Below, piece by piece: positions 23,905 through 33,324 of a stretch of DNA of 64,000 nucleotides; position 1 is the stretch's first letter, and every line of letters starts with the position of its first letter. The translations under genes were made by a program, and so were the position numbers. The notes beneath the pieces were generated by a model that saw only the letters and a list, made by a program, of their open reading frames with translations, was not told the origin of the DNA and did not search any database. The stretch is from contig SCFE01000033.1 of NCBI GenBank assembly GCA_004352715.1, forward strand, positions 456,813-520,812, read 5' to 3'. This stretch comes from Hofstenia miamia (lineage: Eukaryota > Xenacoelomorpha > Acoela).

Positions 23905-25131
23905 CACTTCCAAACAAATCATAAGATCTAAAGAAAGAGAAAAATGTATGTCAAAAATCAATGGAGAAACATTACATCCATATTTCATGGGCATGACAAA
24001 AATGAGACATAACTCTTTTGAAAAGCTATTGCTAGAAACAAAGTCACACATAATAAAAATAGTGAAAACATAAGGTACAAATTTACCAATAATACTAGAT
24101 GCAGAGAGCAGACTCATGGTAAACATGATTATAAGTTATCTGAGAAACATGAATGAAACATTGGAAAGGCCAAATATTAGAAGCACAGTGCACATTATGT
24201 TTGATGAGGAATTCACATTATCAATGGCACAGAACATAATGGCATACATAGAACAGATAGCAAGCATAGCCCAGATCAACATTGATAAAAAAAACTTAAC
24301 ACTAATCCACATATTAAAAGAAAAGGAGTTCAACAAAAAATTGGGAGATCAAATCAACAAAACACTAAGAATGGCAAAGGTACAAAAAGTACAAATGGTA
24401 ATCATCACAAAAACCATGATTGAAGAAGACAAATACCAGATTTCCTATATGAAATGTATATGCAATTACAAAGCATATTCACATGGGAAAAGAAACCCAT
24501 GGAAACAATGATAACCAAAATGATTAGATTAGATTTACAATTAGACTACTGGGTGCAAGTATACAGGATCATGTAGACACATGCATAGCAATAGCCCTCT
24601 ACAGCCAAATAAAAACAATCAAGCTAACAATGGATGAAGAAGGGGTAAAGAAAGCAATCACACTGTTCATAAAATGCAGCTTAACACAGCAGCAAGAACA
24701 TTTAAAACAAATAGACAACATATGGAAAATGATGAAATTGCAGAAGAAGAAAACAGAAGAATGGCTATCAATAGTAATAGAGGCACCATCAAGGAAATAT
24801 CATAAGACAACAGAGGCACTGTTATCTGAAATAAACAGGGCATATGAATTGAACATGACAAAAGACTTTAAAAGCTTAGTTTTTGAAGAGAAAAATACCC
24901 CAGAGATCTGATTCAGAATAACAGCATGGATACTGGCAATTTTCAAATGAAAGACAAGGAACTGAACTGAAATTGCTAATCTCAAGAAAAACAAGAAACA
25001 GACTAACAAAAGCAAAAAAAATTGAAATTGCCTCATCACCTATAAATATGAATACAAAAAACTGGCTGTTAAAAGGACACATTAAGAAAATCAAGTTACC
25101 AGATAAATCACAAAAGCCAATACAACTGTAA
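23905..25131 (+). pseudogene. copy A ORF3 (unassigned protein), N-terminal half
   Basis: Homologous to 33439-35290 of copy C. The block L-H-P-Y-F near 23970 comes first, then R-S-T-V-H-I (about 24178), F-x-E-E-F-T-L, I-N-I-D-K-K-N-L-T and I-K-C-S-L-T-Q-Q-Q-E-H (about 24672-24705). It ends near N-W-L-L-K-G-H at about 25060-25083, roughly 60 percent of the way through the copy C protein. Multiple stops and frameshifts; no known domain recognised. Lys/Glu/Ile-rich and apparently helical, without signal peptide or membrane segment. Confidence 0.75.
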
Positions 25132-25134
25132 GTG

Positions 25135-26371
25135 ATTTTAGTTTTTTTTAGTAAAACCTGTAATAATTGAAAAAGAAAATTGAGTTGTAACAGATGTCAT
25201 TATCATTAAACTTTTATAAGAGTTCAGTTGTTTATTTTCTATATGTAAATTTGTTAACTTATTGAATGGAAATCACTAGCTAAATTCTAAATTGGCAATG
25301 GTGGTGATGACTTCACAGATGATCATGGATGGTGCCAATAATTATTAATTGAGGATTATATTTAAACACTATGAAATCTTGACAATTCCTCTGAAAGCCT
25401 AAATTACATTTACTTTGATTACTGTTATGGATTCCTTTATGATTATGCAAAATTACTTGTTCAGCTATGGAATGTCAAAAATAATTTTTGTTGTTATAAA
25501 CTGTTATTAATCTATTAGTTATATAACCACATTCAAATTTAAAGAAGCTTGTATCACTGATGGTCAAAGAAGGAGATGAAGTAAAGTCAGTCAATAAATA
25601 ATCTATGACTTAAATATTTAGTTAATATGAACAATTTATTAAAACTGTACTTCATCACATTCTAAATCCTCATGAGTCCTGTAAATGGAATAAAATGCAT
25701 TTTCAGTAAACAGCAACTAGTGAGAAGTTTGTTACACTATGAATAGAATCAATCACCACAACATCATACTGAGTTATGCACTGGGGTTAATTAATTAATT
25801 GTCATCTGCATCATGCTGGTGAGATACAATTTTGGTCAGCAACACCTACAGAAGCTAAATAGAGTAATATTAGTCACTTGTATGGCTTGTGGATATATTG
25901 GAGATATATTTAGTTACATAAAAAGGTAACTAATGGCTTAGAGAAATGTAATGCTGATGCTCATATTCATTAAAATAAATGTTGTCAAGGATAGTCACTT
26001 ATAATGAAATAGGAGCCAAATTATTGATAGTATAAGATTGTACACATTGTCTTATAAAGTATGCTTTGTTGCAAATTATCACTAATTTCAGTAATTTAAC
26101 TTTAGTGTAGTCAGCAAAACTGAATTAATCATGGGACCACCTGTATTAGAGCTGACTTCCAATTTCACTGAATGAGCTGTGAAAGTTCAGTCATATTGCA
26201 ATGACTTCTACTCCCTTTCAAACTCTAGCTGTTGCTAAAGTAAACTGGTACAAGTTGTTATGGTCTACTTGCAGAAGTATTCATGAATGACCTAATCTCA
26301 GTCTGATCTTATTTATAGCTTGTCTAACTTAACTTCATTGTTTCATCCCTCACTTCTTTGACATCATTGGA
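25135..26371. other. CpG-free non-coding segment between copies A and B
   Basis: No coding frame. Not one CG dinucleotide seen in 1.2 kb. It sits where an LTR plus leader would be expected (between ORF3 of A and gag of B), but I could not find its repeat partner, a convincing primer binding site or TG..CA ends. GGCAATGGTGGTG at about 25292 resembles GGCAATGGGGGTG at about 41290 after the diverged ORF3, a possible polypurine tract and LTR edge. Confidence 0.4.
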
Positions 26372-27402
26372 TTGAGGAAGGTAGCTGCTCTACTCAACAA
26401 CATTAGTGTGAAATTCTGTATCCTGGGGGAGAAAAAGAAATTTATAGATGAGATCACAAAGGCAATAACCACACAACTACGAAAAGAAGAAGGGACAACA
26501 AAACACATGAAACCCAAATACAGTAACTCAATACTGAACCAGGAAGTGGGAAACAACATGATCCCTTGTAAAGCCACACTACCAAAATTTAATGGCAGAG
26601 TAGATGGTTACAACCCAACTTTCAGGGAATGGCTCCAAATGTTTGAGCTAACGATGGCAGAAAGAAAAGTGAGCCAACACTCAGCAGCAGCGAGATTCCC
26701 CCTATACTTGACGGGAGTGGCAGCACAGCATTATCTGCTGTTAGATCCGGAAACAAAAACAGACTACGAACTACTAATTGGCGACTTCATAGAATATTAT
26801 GGAAATGAAAGTTTCAAAAACCAATATAGGATAATTTTAAATCAAATGAAAATGAAGAAGACAGACAACATCCGCAATTACATACAACAGGTCGAGAGGT
26901 TGGTTACAATCAGCTCAAGAGAGAACCAATACTCAAAATATGACCTCTTTTCACACATCTGCAAAGGGATGCCTGACAACATAAGGGCACAGTTTGAAAT
27001 CAAGTGTGATGTAGACAATAAACTAGAGAAGATGATTAGGAAGGCAGTGGACATACAAGCTATGATTTAGAACAATGTGAGGATAAATGAGAAAGCAGCA
27101 TGGCATAGAGAAACACCAACGTGGAGGAGCAACATTAAACCAAAGAACACAATGAAACTGTATGAAACAGACAAACAGGAAAAAACGATAAGAATAAAAA
27201 CCAGAGATGGAAAAACAAAGAAGGTTCGTGAAAAAGATGTGAAATGTTATAATTGCAGGAAGAAAGGACACAAACAAGACTAGTGCCACAAACAAATAAA
27301 CATGATTGGAGAAGAACAAGGGTACTTTGAAGACGAAGACTTAATAGAATCAGAGGGAGAAACAAATGAAGAACCCCAAACTGAAGAAGAATCAGAAAAC
27401 TA
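26372..27402 (+). pseudogene. gag: copy B gag (capsid region and CCHC zinc knuckle)
   Basis: Frame 26372-27402 with two in-frame TAG codons (27068, 27281). The first part resembles gypsy Gag capsid regions: L-P-K-F-N-G-R-V near 26580, then W-L-Q-M-F-E and a helical body with Y-G-N-E-S-F. The C-terminal part is basic and has a CCHC knuckle, C-Y-N-C-x4-H-x4-C, at about 27244-27285. The second TAG falls inside the knuckle just before its last Cys, where many knuckles have Trp. An acidic tail follows. Gag packages element RNA into particles. The true start may lie upstream of 26372. Confidence 0.8.
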
Positions 27403-27846
27403 AGCGGAGCGCCAACTCCTAAAAACCGCACAGCAATAATGATTATGGCGAACATGGACACAGTGAACACAATGACAATATCTGTTAACGGAATAATGAT
27501 AAAAGCAACCATTGATACGGGAGTGGCAACTTTGATAATTACAGATGACTGTGCAACAAAGTTAGATTTTACAAGAGAGGATCTCACCAATTGCAATAAA
27601 AGACTCATAAATGCATCTGGCGAATATATTGTTATGAAGGGAATATTGGAAATGGTACAGCTAAGAGTGGCAAGCATGACATTCAAAGTGGCAAACATGG
27701 TGTTTGAGCAATCATTAGTAGTAGTGGATACACACAATAACATGCTACCATATGAAATAATTTTGGGAGACGACTTCCTCATAAAAAACAAGTGTGTTAT
27801 CAATTACACAGATAGAACTATCAAAGTCAAAGAGGAAGAGCTGTAG
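27385..27846 (+). pseudogene. copy B retropepsin-type aspartic protease
   Basis: The active-site motif I-D-T-G-V-A (about 27511-27528) replaces the more usual D-T-G-A. The flap region and the downstream I-I-L-G-D-D-F-L segment (about 27760-27780) fit a retropepsin fold of about 110 residues. The frame is -1 relative to gag and is open from 27385, overlapping the end of gag by 18 bases, so the live element may have used a frameshift. Two in-frame stops (27844, 27859) follow before the spacer. It would cut the polyprotein. Confidence 0.8.
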
Positions 27847-27873
27847 ATCGAAGAAGAATAGGGCAGAGACAAA

Positions 27874-28311
27874 ATGATCACATTCGAATTACATGAAAAC
27901 ATACATTTGCAGCCGCATCAATGGAAAATGTATGAGATCAAAACAGAAGAAGCAATTACAGCTGATGTAGTGATCTATGAAAACAAGGGAATAAACACAA
28001 AAGGGGTGTCAATGCCATCAAGCATATGTGCAGTAAAAAGTGGGAAAGGAAAAATTCCAATTCTCAACCCAACAAATCAGAATGTAAATCTAAAGAAGTC
28101 ACACATTAGGATATTTGGAAAATACGTGAAATCAAACATTAGATTGATTTGGAAAGCATTGGAAGACGAAGATGGAGCTGACAACTTGTATGGTCAATTC
28201 GAGGACTTACAAGTGGAAGCGCAAAGTACTCCACATGGCTGATTCAAGGGCGAGTGGACGAACACCATCCAAGTCATGAGTACTCCCAGGGGATGATTCA
28301 AGGGCATTGGG
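27874..28311 (+). pseudogene. copy B protease-RT spacer with two RFKG boxes
   Basis: A gypsy-type spacer (L-Q-P-H-Q-W, then N-P-T-N-Q-N-V-N-L-K-K near 28065-28100) leads into two copies of the box S-T-P-x-G-[stop]-F-K-G. The stop TGA at 28240 and at 28294 stands where CGA (Arg) is seen in other boxes. The boxes are 54 bases apart and in the pol frame. Copy A has the same pair with the same spacing. Confidence 0.75.
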
Positions 28312-28800
28312 ATGAGAGCAATTGATGACGAATACAAAATCCCAGATATTGAGAGTGAGAACTACCAGCACCTGAACGAAAATGAGATGCAACAATTAAG
28401 AGAGATGCTAGAAAAACATAAACGGATATTCAATTATGGAGAAATAAGTGTGGGGCAGGCAGTGGGGGAGAAACACAAGATAGTGACAACCACAGACAAG
28501 CCAATAAAACTCCCCTGTAGAAGAGTGCCCAAACAAATGAAGGATGAATACAATCACATACTCGAAGAATTGATAGACAATAAAATCATACAACCAAGCA
28601 AGAATGGTATTAATGCTTAAATGAACACATAATTGTAACAAGGGAATATGGTACAAGAGCATATAAAGAAATTGGACAGAACATTGACAATTCTAGGAAA
28701 AGCCGGACTCGAAATAAACGGCAACAAATGGGAAATCTTGAAGGAGAAAATCATCTTCCTAGGAAGAACATAGAAAAAGGGAGGATATCAATGAAAGACA
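28312..28800 (+). pseudogene. copy B reverse transcriptase with catalytic core deleted
   Basis: The N-terminal RT region runs to I-I-Q-P-S-K at about 28600, then stops at 28620. The sequence resumes at about 28650 with the region after the catalytic box (E-H-I-K-K-L-D-R-T-L, matching copy A at about 21205). Both catalytic Asp boxes are missing; by comparison with copy A and the usual gypsy RT, several hundred bases are gone. This copy cannot make an active RT. Confidence 0.85.
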
Positions 28801-29410
28801 ATGCAAGAGAGATGATACGAAAAATAGAGAAACCAAATAAAAAGAAAGATATCCAAAGAATAATGGGTTTCTTTAATTATTAGGGCACATTCATCCCCAA
28901 TATCCCAGGGAAAACCGCGAAAATGACAAAACTCATGAGAAAATCAGTACCATTTATATGGACATGGCAAGAACAGGAGGAACTGGATAACATTAAGGAG
29001 GAACTAGCAAAACTGCCATCACTCAAAACACCGGATTATAATGAACAATTCATATTAGACTGTGATGCAAGCAAGGTCGCCATAGGAGCAATGCTAGGAC
29101 AAATGAAAAATGGGAAGGAGGTACCAATACAATTCTTTAGCTGTAAATTATGGGCAAGCAAGGAGAATTATGGCTCCACCAAAGTGGAAATGCTAGCCCT
29201 AGTTGAGAGCATCAGAAAGTTTAGACATTTTTTGATCAGAAAAGAGTTCTGAGTATGCACAGACAACAGCGGCCTTGCATGGTTAAAAAAATTCTCAGGA
29301 GACAAATCAGGCATCATATCCCAATGGATAGAATATCTTAACGAATTTACATTCACAATAGAGCATTGGAAGGGCACTCTACACAGCAACACAGACTTTT
29401 GGACGTCATT
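28801..29410 (+). pseudogene. copy B RNase H domain
   Basis: The connection motif M-G-F-F-N-Y is followed by a stop at about 28882, then an open frame 28923-29252. It has C-D-A-S-K (first Asp, about 29059-29073), K-V-E-M-L-A-L (Glu, about 29180) and, after a TGA at 29250, C-T-D-N-S-G-L (Asp, about 29257). The three acidic residues remain, with frame breaks between. Degrades RNA in the RNA-DNA hybrid in live elements. Confidence 0.8.
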
Positions 29411-30607
29411 GCCAGAGTACCAAAGAGATGAGGAAAAGATAGACAAGGAAAAGCAGCAATTCCAATTTCTACCACACAACCAATATGACAAGCTACCAGA
29501 GATCAACGTAGACAAGAAAGGTCAAATGGTACTACCAATCATAATAAAGGAGGAAATCTCTGAAAAGGAGATCATAGAGAAACAACAGGACAATGTAATC
29601 CTCAATGAGATAATAAGGAAATTGAAAGAACCCCAGGTGACACTATCAAAACTAACAGCAAGCTACTTTGAACACTATAAGTGGAAAACAAACCAAAATG
29701 GGTTACTGTATGTCGAAGGGCAAAACAATCGGATTGCGATACCAGAGTATTTCAAAAGAGATCTTATACAGTGGATACATGAAAAAGGCCACCTAGGAAT
29801 AACGCAAACAGAGAAAACGTTTAACGGGTGATTTATAACAACAGCAGTAAGAAAAGTAATCAAAGACATCATCAACAAATGCACTACATGTTTGTTACAT
29901 AATAACCAATGATTCCCAACACAGAGAGCACTGCTGGAAAATATAATCGCCACACAATCAAATGAAATAGTTCACATCAACTTGGAACAATTATCAAAAG
30001 ATAATGAGGGGTATCAATTTTTATTAGTAATGGTGGATAACTTCACGAAATATGCAAGGATGATCCCAATGAAGAACACAACTGTGGAAACCACAGCAGA
30101 AATAGTAATGAAGGAGTGGATACTGTGATTTGGTCCAATGGAAATGATCATATCAGATAAGGGACCACAATTTGAGAGTGGCTTTTTTCAAGAAATGGCA
30201 AAGATGCTAGAAATAGTTAGTGAAAGAACAACAGCATACCACCCGCAGGCAAATGGTGTGGTGGAAAGGTTAAACAGAACTCTTATAAAATTGATAAGAG
30301 TAACAACAACGAGGATTGGCGGAAATAAATGGAGAGAGGTGATTAAGATGATAGAATATTTCTATAACACGTCGGTACACTCAACAACTGGAATCACCCT
30401 ATTCAAAGCAATGTTCGGCCAAGAGGCAGCTACACCACTATTGATGCAATACACTAACTATAGCAGAGCTTTGAACAACGAATACCTAAACCAATTATGC
30501 AAACAGATCGCAGCAATTCACGAAACAATATGTCACAACACTAAGAAATCTGCAGTAAGACAACAGCAAAACTATAATAAAAAATTTACGGGCACGCGCA
30601 CAAAGTA
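29411..30607 (+). pseudogene. copy B integrase
   Basis: The N-terminal zinc module has H-E-K-G-H (about 29780-29793) and C-T-T-C (about 29880-29892). In the D-D-E core the first catalytic Asp has become Asn (H-I-N-L-E, codon AAC at 29979), the second is in I-S-D-K-G-P-Q-F (about 30150-30175) and the Glu is in N-G-V-V-E-R-L-N (about 30252-30275). In-frame TGAs at 29829, 29911 and 30126 break it. It follows RNase H without a gap, as in Ty3/gypsy elements. Confidence 0.85.
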
Positions 30608-31165
30608 GGCAATAAAGTCTACGCATTCACACCAATGAAACTAACAGACACGAATCAAGTCCGCAAATTAAAAACAGTCTGGTCCGGACCACATACAATA
30701 ACGCAAGAATTGCCAAATAATGAATATATGCTAGATAACGGCAGATTACTGCACTTCCAAAATTTAAAAAGAGCAATTGCAGACATTGAGGAAACGAAGA
30801 TAGATGGAAGTGCCAAATTTAAATTAAGCCAAATTAACAGCAAAGAGGTTATGTATGATATGTGTGATTTAGATAGCCTGCCAGAGGAGGAATTTGAGGA
30901 AGAATTCACAGCGGATATTGGAAATGAACAACTAGAAAGGAGAGTGCAACCCCAGAGGGCTGCAAGAAATAAAACTATATATAACCCTGAAATATGGGAT
31001 ATAGATTTAATAACTGCATTTAGGAAACTAGAGAAGGATGCATCAACCACTCAGGAAACAAGTGAGGTGCAATCAACCAACCGATGGAATCCCAATCACA
31101 AACACGAGGAGGCGAGTGCGCAGGAGTTCTCAAACCAGATGTCGATTCAAGGGCAGAAGGGATGA
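30608..31165 (+). pseudogene. copy B integrase C-terminal tail with GPF/Y-like module
   Basis: Open 30635-31165. The first 60 residues carry V-W-S-G-P-H-T-I-T and L-H-F-Q-N-L-K-R, like the GPF/Y module after many gypsy integrases. An acidic, low-complexity tail of about 100 residues follows, with no chromodomain recognised. A frameshift near 30608 separates it from the integrase core. It ends at TGA 31163 within the first RFKG box of the linker, read there in another frame. Confidence 0.75.
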
Positions 31166-31458
31166 GAACGACGAGATGGTCAATAAATGATGCAGAGTTA
31201 AGAGGCGTCCTAGTAGTACTCAAGGCCGATTCAAGGGCAGAGATACGAATGGACAATCAGCCTCTTCACAGCTTAACTTTCCTTCCAGGGGATCACCTCG
31301 CCGATTTGAGGGAGGTGAAACAACCGGAGTTCCAGGGGAAGGTGTGAGTGGTGGAAGAACTGTGGAGATCCGGAAGCAATTCAAGGCTGAAGGTATCTCC
31401 ACTGGAACCATGGCTGGTCAAGTACCATTGGTTGTAACTGATAGCCGATTCAAGGGCA
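31143..31458 (+). repeat. copy B linker: five RFKG boxes at 69-84-base spacing
   Basis: The nucleotide core GATTCAAGGGC or a close variant starts at 31144, 31228, 31303, 31378 and 31447. Spacings are 84, 75, 75 and 69, all multiples of 3, so the boxes share one frame and read R-F-K-G, R-F-E-G or Q-F-K-A. The linker is Gly/Ser/Thr-rich and lies between integrase and ORF3. Function unknown. Confidence 0.85.
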
Positions 31459-31603
31459 ACTCAGTTGACACCAGTGGCACAGGTTCACAGCCTATGGACT
31501 GTGAGCTGAGCACCAGCAGATTACCTTTACGGATGAGCAACTAGAGGCCTCCTCAGAAACAACATCAGAGCGTACAGTAAGATCTAGAGAGTGAGAAAAG
31601 CGA

Positions 31604-32990
31604 ATGTCCAAAATTGACAGGGAAACATTGCACCCCTATTTCATGGCAACTACAAAAATGCGGCATAATGCGTTCAAAAAGTTATCTCCAGAAACTAAAA
31701 TATTAATCAGTAAAACTGCCAAGATGGAAGGGAGCAATCTGCCAATTCTACTAGACGCAGACAATCGGCCCAAAGTTAACGTATTGATCAGCTATCCACA
31801 GGAGTTAAACGAAACAATCAATAGGCCATATATGAGAAGCACGATTCACATAACATTCAATGAAGACTTCACTCTGGAAATGGCCCAAGCACTCATGGCA
31901 TACAAGGAACAGATAGCAAAGATTCCGGAGATAAATCTAGACAAAGAAAACTTAACAATCATACACATGTTAAGAGAAAAGGAATACAACAAGAATTTAC
32001 AAAAACAGATTGATCAAACAGTACGAATGGCGAGAGTACAACATATAAGAATAGTCATTATAGTGATGAGAGAAAACCTGGAGGAATTACCGAATTATAA
32101 AAGATATGGTACTACGAACAGAAAACTTCTTCCCGTGGGAGAAGAAAGAGTTCACAATCTCTGAATTAATTCGCTTTGACTTGCAAATTGATTATTGGGC
32201 GCAGATATATGGAATCATGATAGATAACAGTATAGCAATAGATCTGTTCCAACAAACGAAAATGGCAGAAATGCTACAACAAAATGAAGAACTAGAGAAA
32301 GCCATGACATTATTTATTAAATGCAGCATGACTCAACGCCAGGAGCATTTAGAAGAAATTCAGAATGTTTGGGTGAACATGAAAGCAATACATATCCAAC
32401 TCCAAGAACTGAGAGATGAAATAGAGAAATGCCAGCCACAGGCAGTCATGCTATTTACGGCAGTTAACAATATTGTATGGACCAATATGTGGGAACAAAA
32501 TATTGCTACTATGACGTAATGAAAAGAGTGGAGATCGTCACTATGATGCGCATTGGAAAGAATGATCCTTGTGACATATCGGAACAAGAAGTAGTGGATA
32601 ACATCAGCTTTTTCTATAAAGATGTAGTGAACACGTGTAGCCTATGAAAGGTCTTTACCTTCTTTTATCCAAATACACAGATGAGAGCAGACTTAGCCCA
32701 CACATGTAAATCCTTTGCTTGTACAAGAAATACTTTGAAATTTTCTCATGAAAAATGAACGAATTGCAAGAGTTGACACCTATAGCAGAGAACATCAGAG
32801 AAACCCGATTTCTGAAATATGCAAACACTGTTACCACTGAATGAGAGGCAATACTGAAAATGTTGAAGCAATCCAAGTAAGCAATGATAACATGGGAAGA
32901 TTCTGAGGCAGAGTCACTTATACGAAAAGCAGACACTCTCATGCATGGGGAGTGACCAGTGCTGTTCATAACGCAAGCTGAGGAGGGCAT
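31604..32990 (+). pseudogene. copy B ORF3 (unassigned protein), internally deleted
   Basis: Closely matches copy C ORF3 from L-H-P-Y-F (about 31630) to W-V-N-M-K (about 32370-32382), then jumps directly to the A-I-H-I-Q-L-Q-E-L segment that lies at about 36487 in copy C. About 1.5 kb of the ORF is thus deleted. The 3' part (32520-32990), not assembled in copy C, continues with M-K-R-V-E-I-V-T-M and F-Y-P-N-T and is broken by stops. No recognised domain; see 33277-36619. Confidence 0.8.
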
Positions 32991-33050
32991 GTAGCATCAC
33001 CCAAAAGGAATAAGCTGCAAACATGAGATTAGCGTCGAATGATTAATAGT

Positions 33051-33058
33051 NNNNNNNN
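33051..33058. other. 8-base assembly gap
   Basis: Separates copy B from copy C. The sequence right of it restarts within the RFKG linker (33059 matches 31191), so copy C may be a tandem copy or a misplaced contig. Confidence 0.9.
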
Positions 33059-33083
33059 GCAGAGTTAAGAGGCGTCCTAGTAG

Positions 33084-33324
33084 TACTCAAGGCCGATTCA
33101 AGGGCAGAGATACAAATGGACAATCGGCCTCTTTGCAGCTTAACTTTCCTTCCGGGGGATCACCTTGCTGATTCAAGGGTGTTGAAACAACCAGAGTTCC
33201 AGGGGAAGGTGTGAGTGGTGGAAGAACTGTGGAGATCCAGAAGTGATTCAAGGCTGAAGGTATCTCCACCGGAACCATGGCTGGTCAAGTACCATTGGTT
33301 GTAACTGATAGCCGATTCAAGGGC
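33084..33324 (+). repeat. copy C linker: four RFKG boxes
   Basis: Box cores at 33095, 33170, 33245 and 33314 have spacings 75, 75 and 69, exactly as in copy B. The Arg codon is CGA in the first and last and TGA in the middle two. All are in the same frame as ORF3, so linker and ORF3 were probably translated together. Confidence 0.85.

Larger units (their letters stand above)
20100..25134 (+). mobile_element. gypsy-type LTR retroelement copy A, 5'-truncated and CpG-free
   Basis: It starts inside the end of the protease region (20100 aligns with about 27814 of copy B) and continues through spacer, reverse transcriptase, RNase H, integrase, linker and part of ORF3. There are many stops and frameshifts. 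I see only one CG dinucleotide in the whole copy (about 23136), whereas copy B has many, so A is the oldest of the three. Neither LTR is recognisable. Confidence 0.85.
26372..33050 (+). mobile_element. gypsy-type LTR retroelement copy B, most complete but broken
   Basis: Contains gag, protease, spacer, RT (core deleted), RNase H, integrase, GPF/Y-like tail, RFKG linker and an internally deleted ORF3, all on the + strand. It has numerous CG dinucleotides from 26480 on, unlike copy A, so it is younger. The coding strand is markedly A-rich. It ends at an 8-n gap; LTRs not identified. Confidence 0.88.

Noticed and set aside
25135-26371. LTR plus primer binding site before gag
   Set aside because: No matching second LTR, no clear TG..CA ends and no tRNA-complementary stretch found by eye; needs self-alignment.
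27135-27803. 222-codon - strand frame opposite gag/protease
   Set aside because: Shadow of the A-rich sense strand; hydrophobic Leu/Phe/Val-rich translation with no motif.
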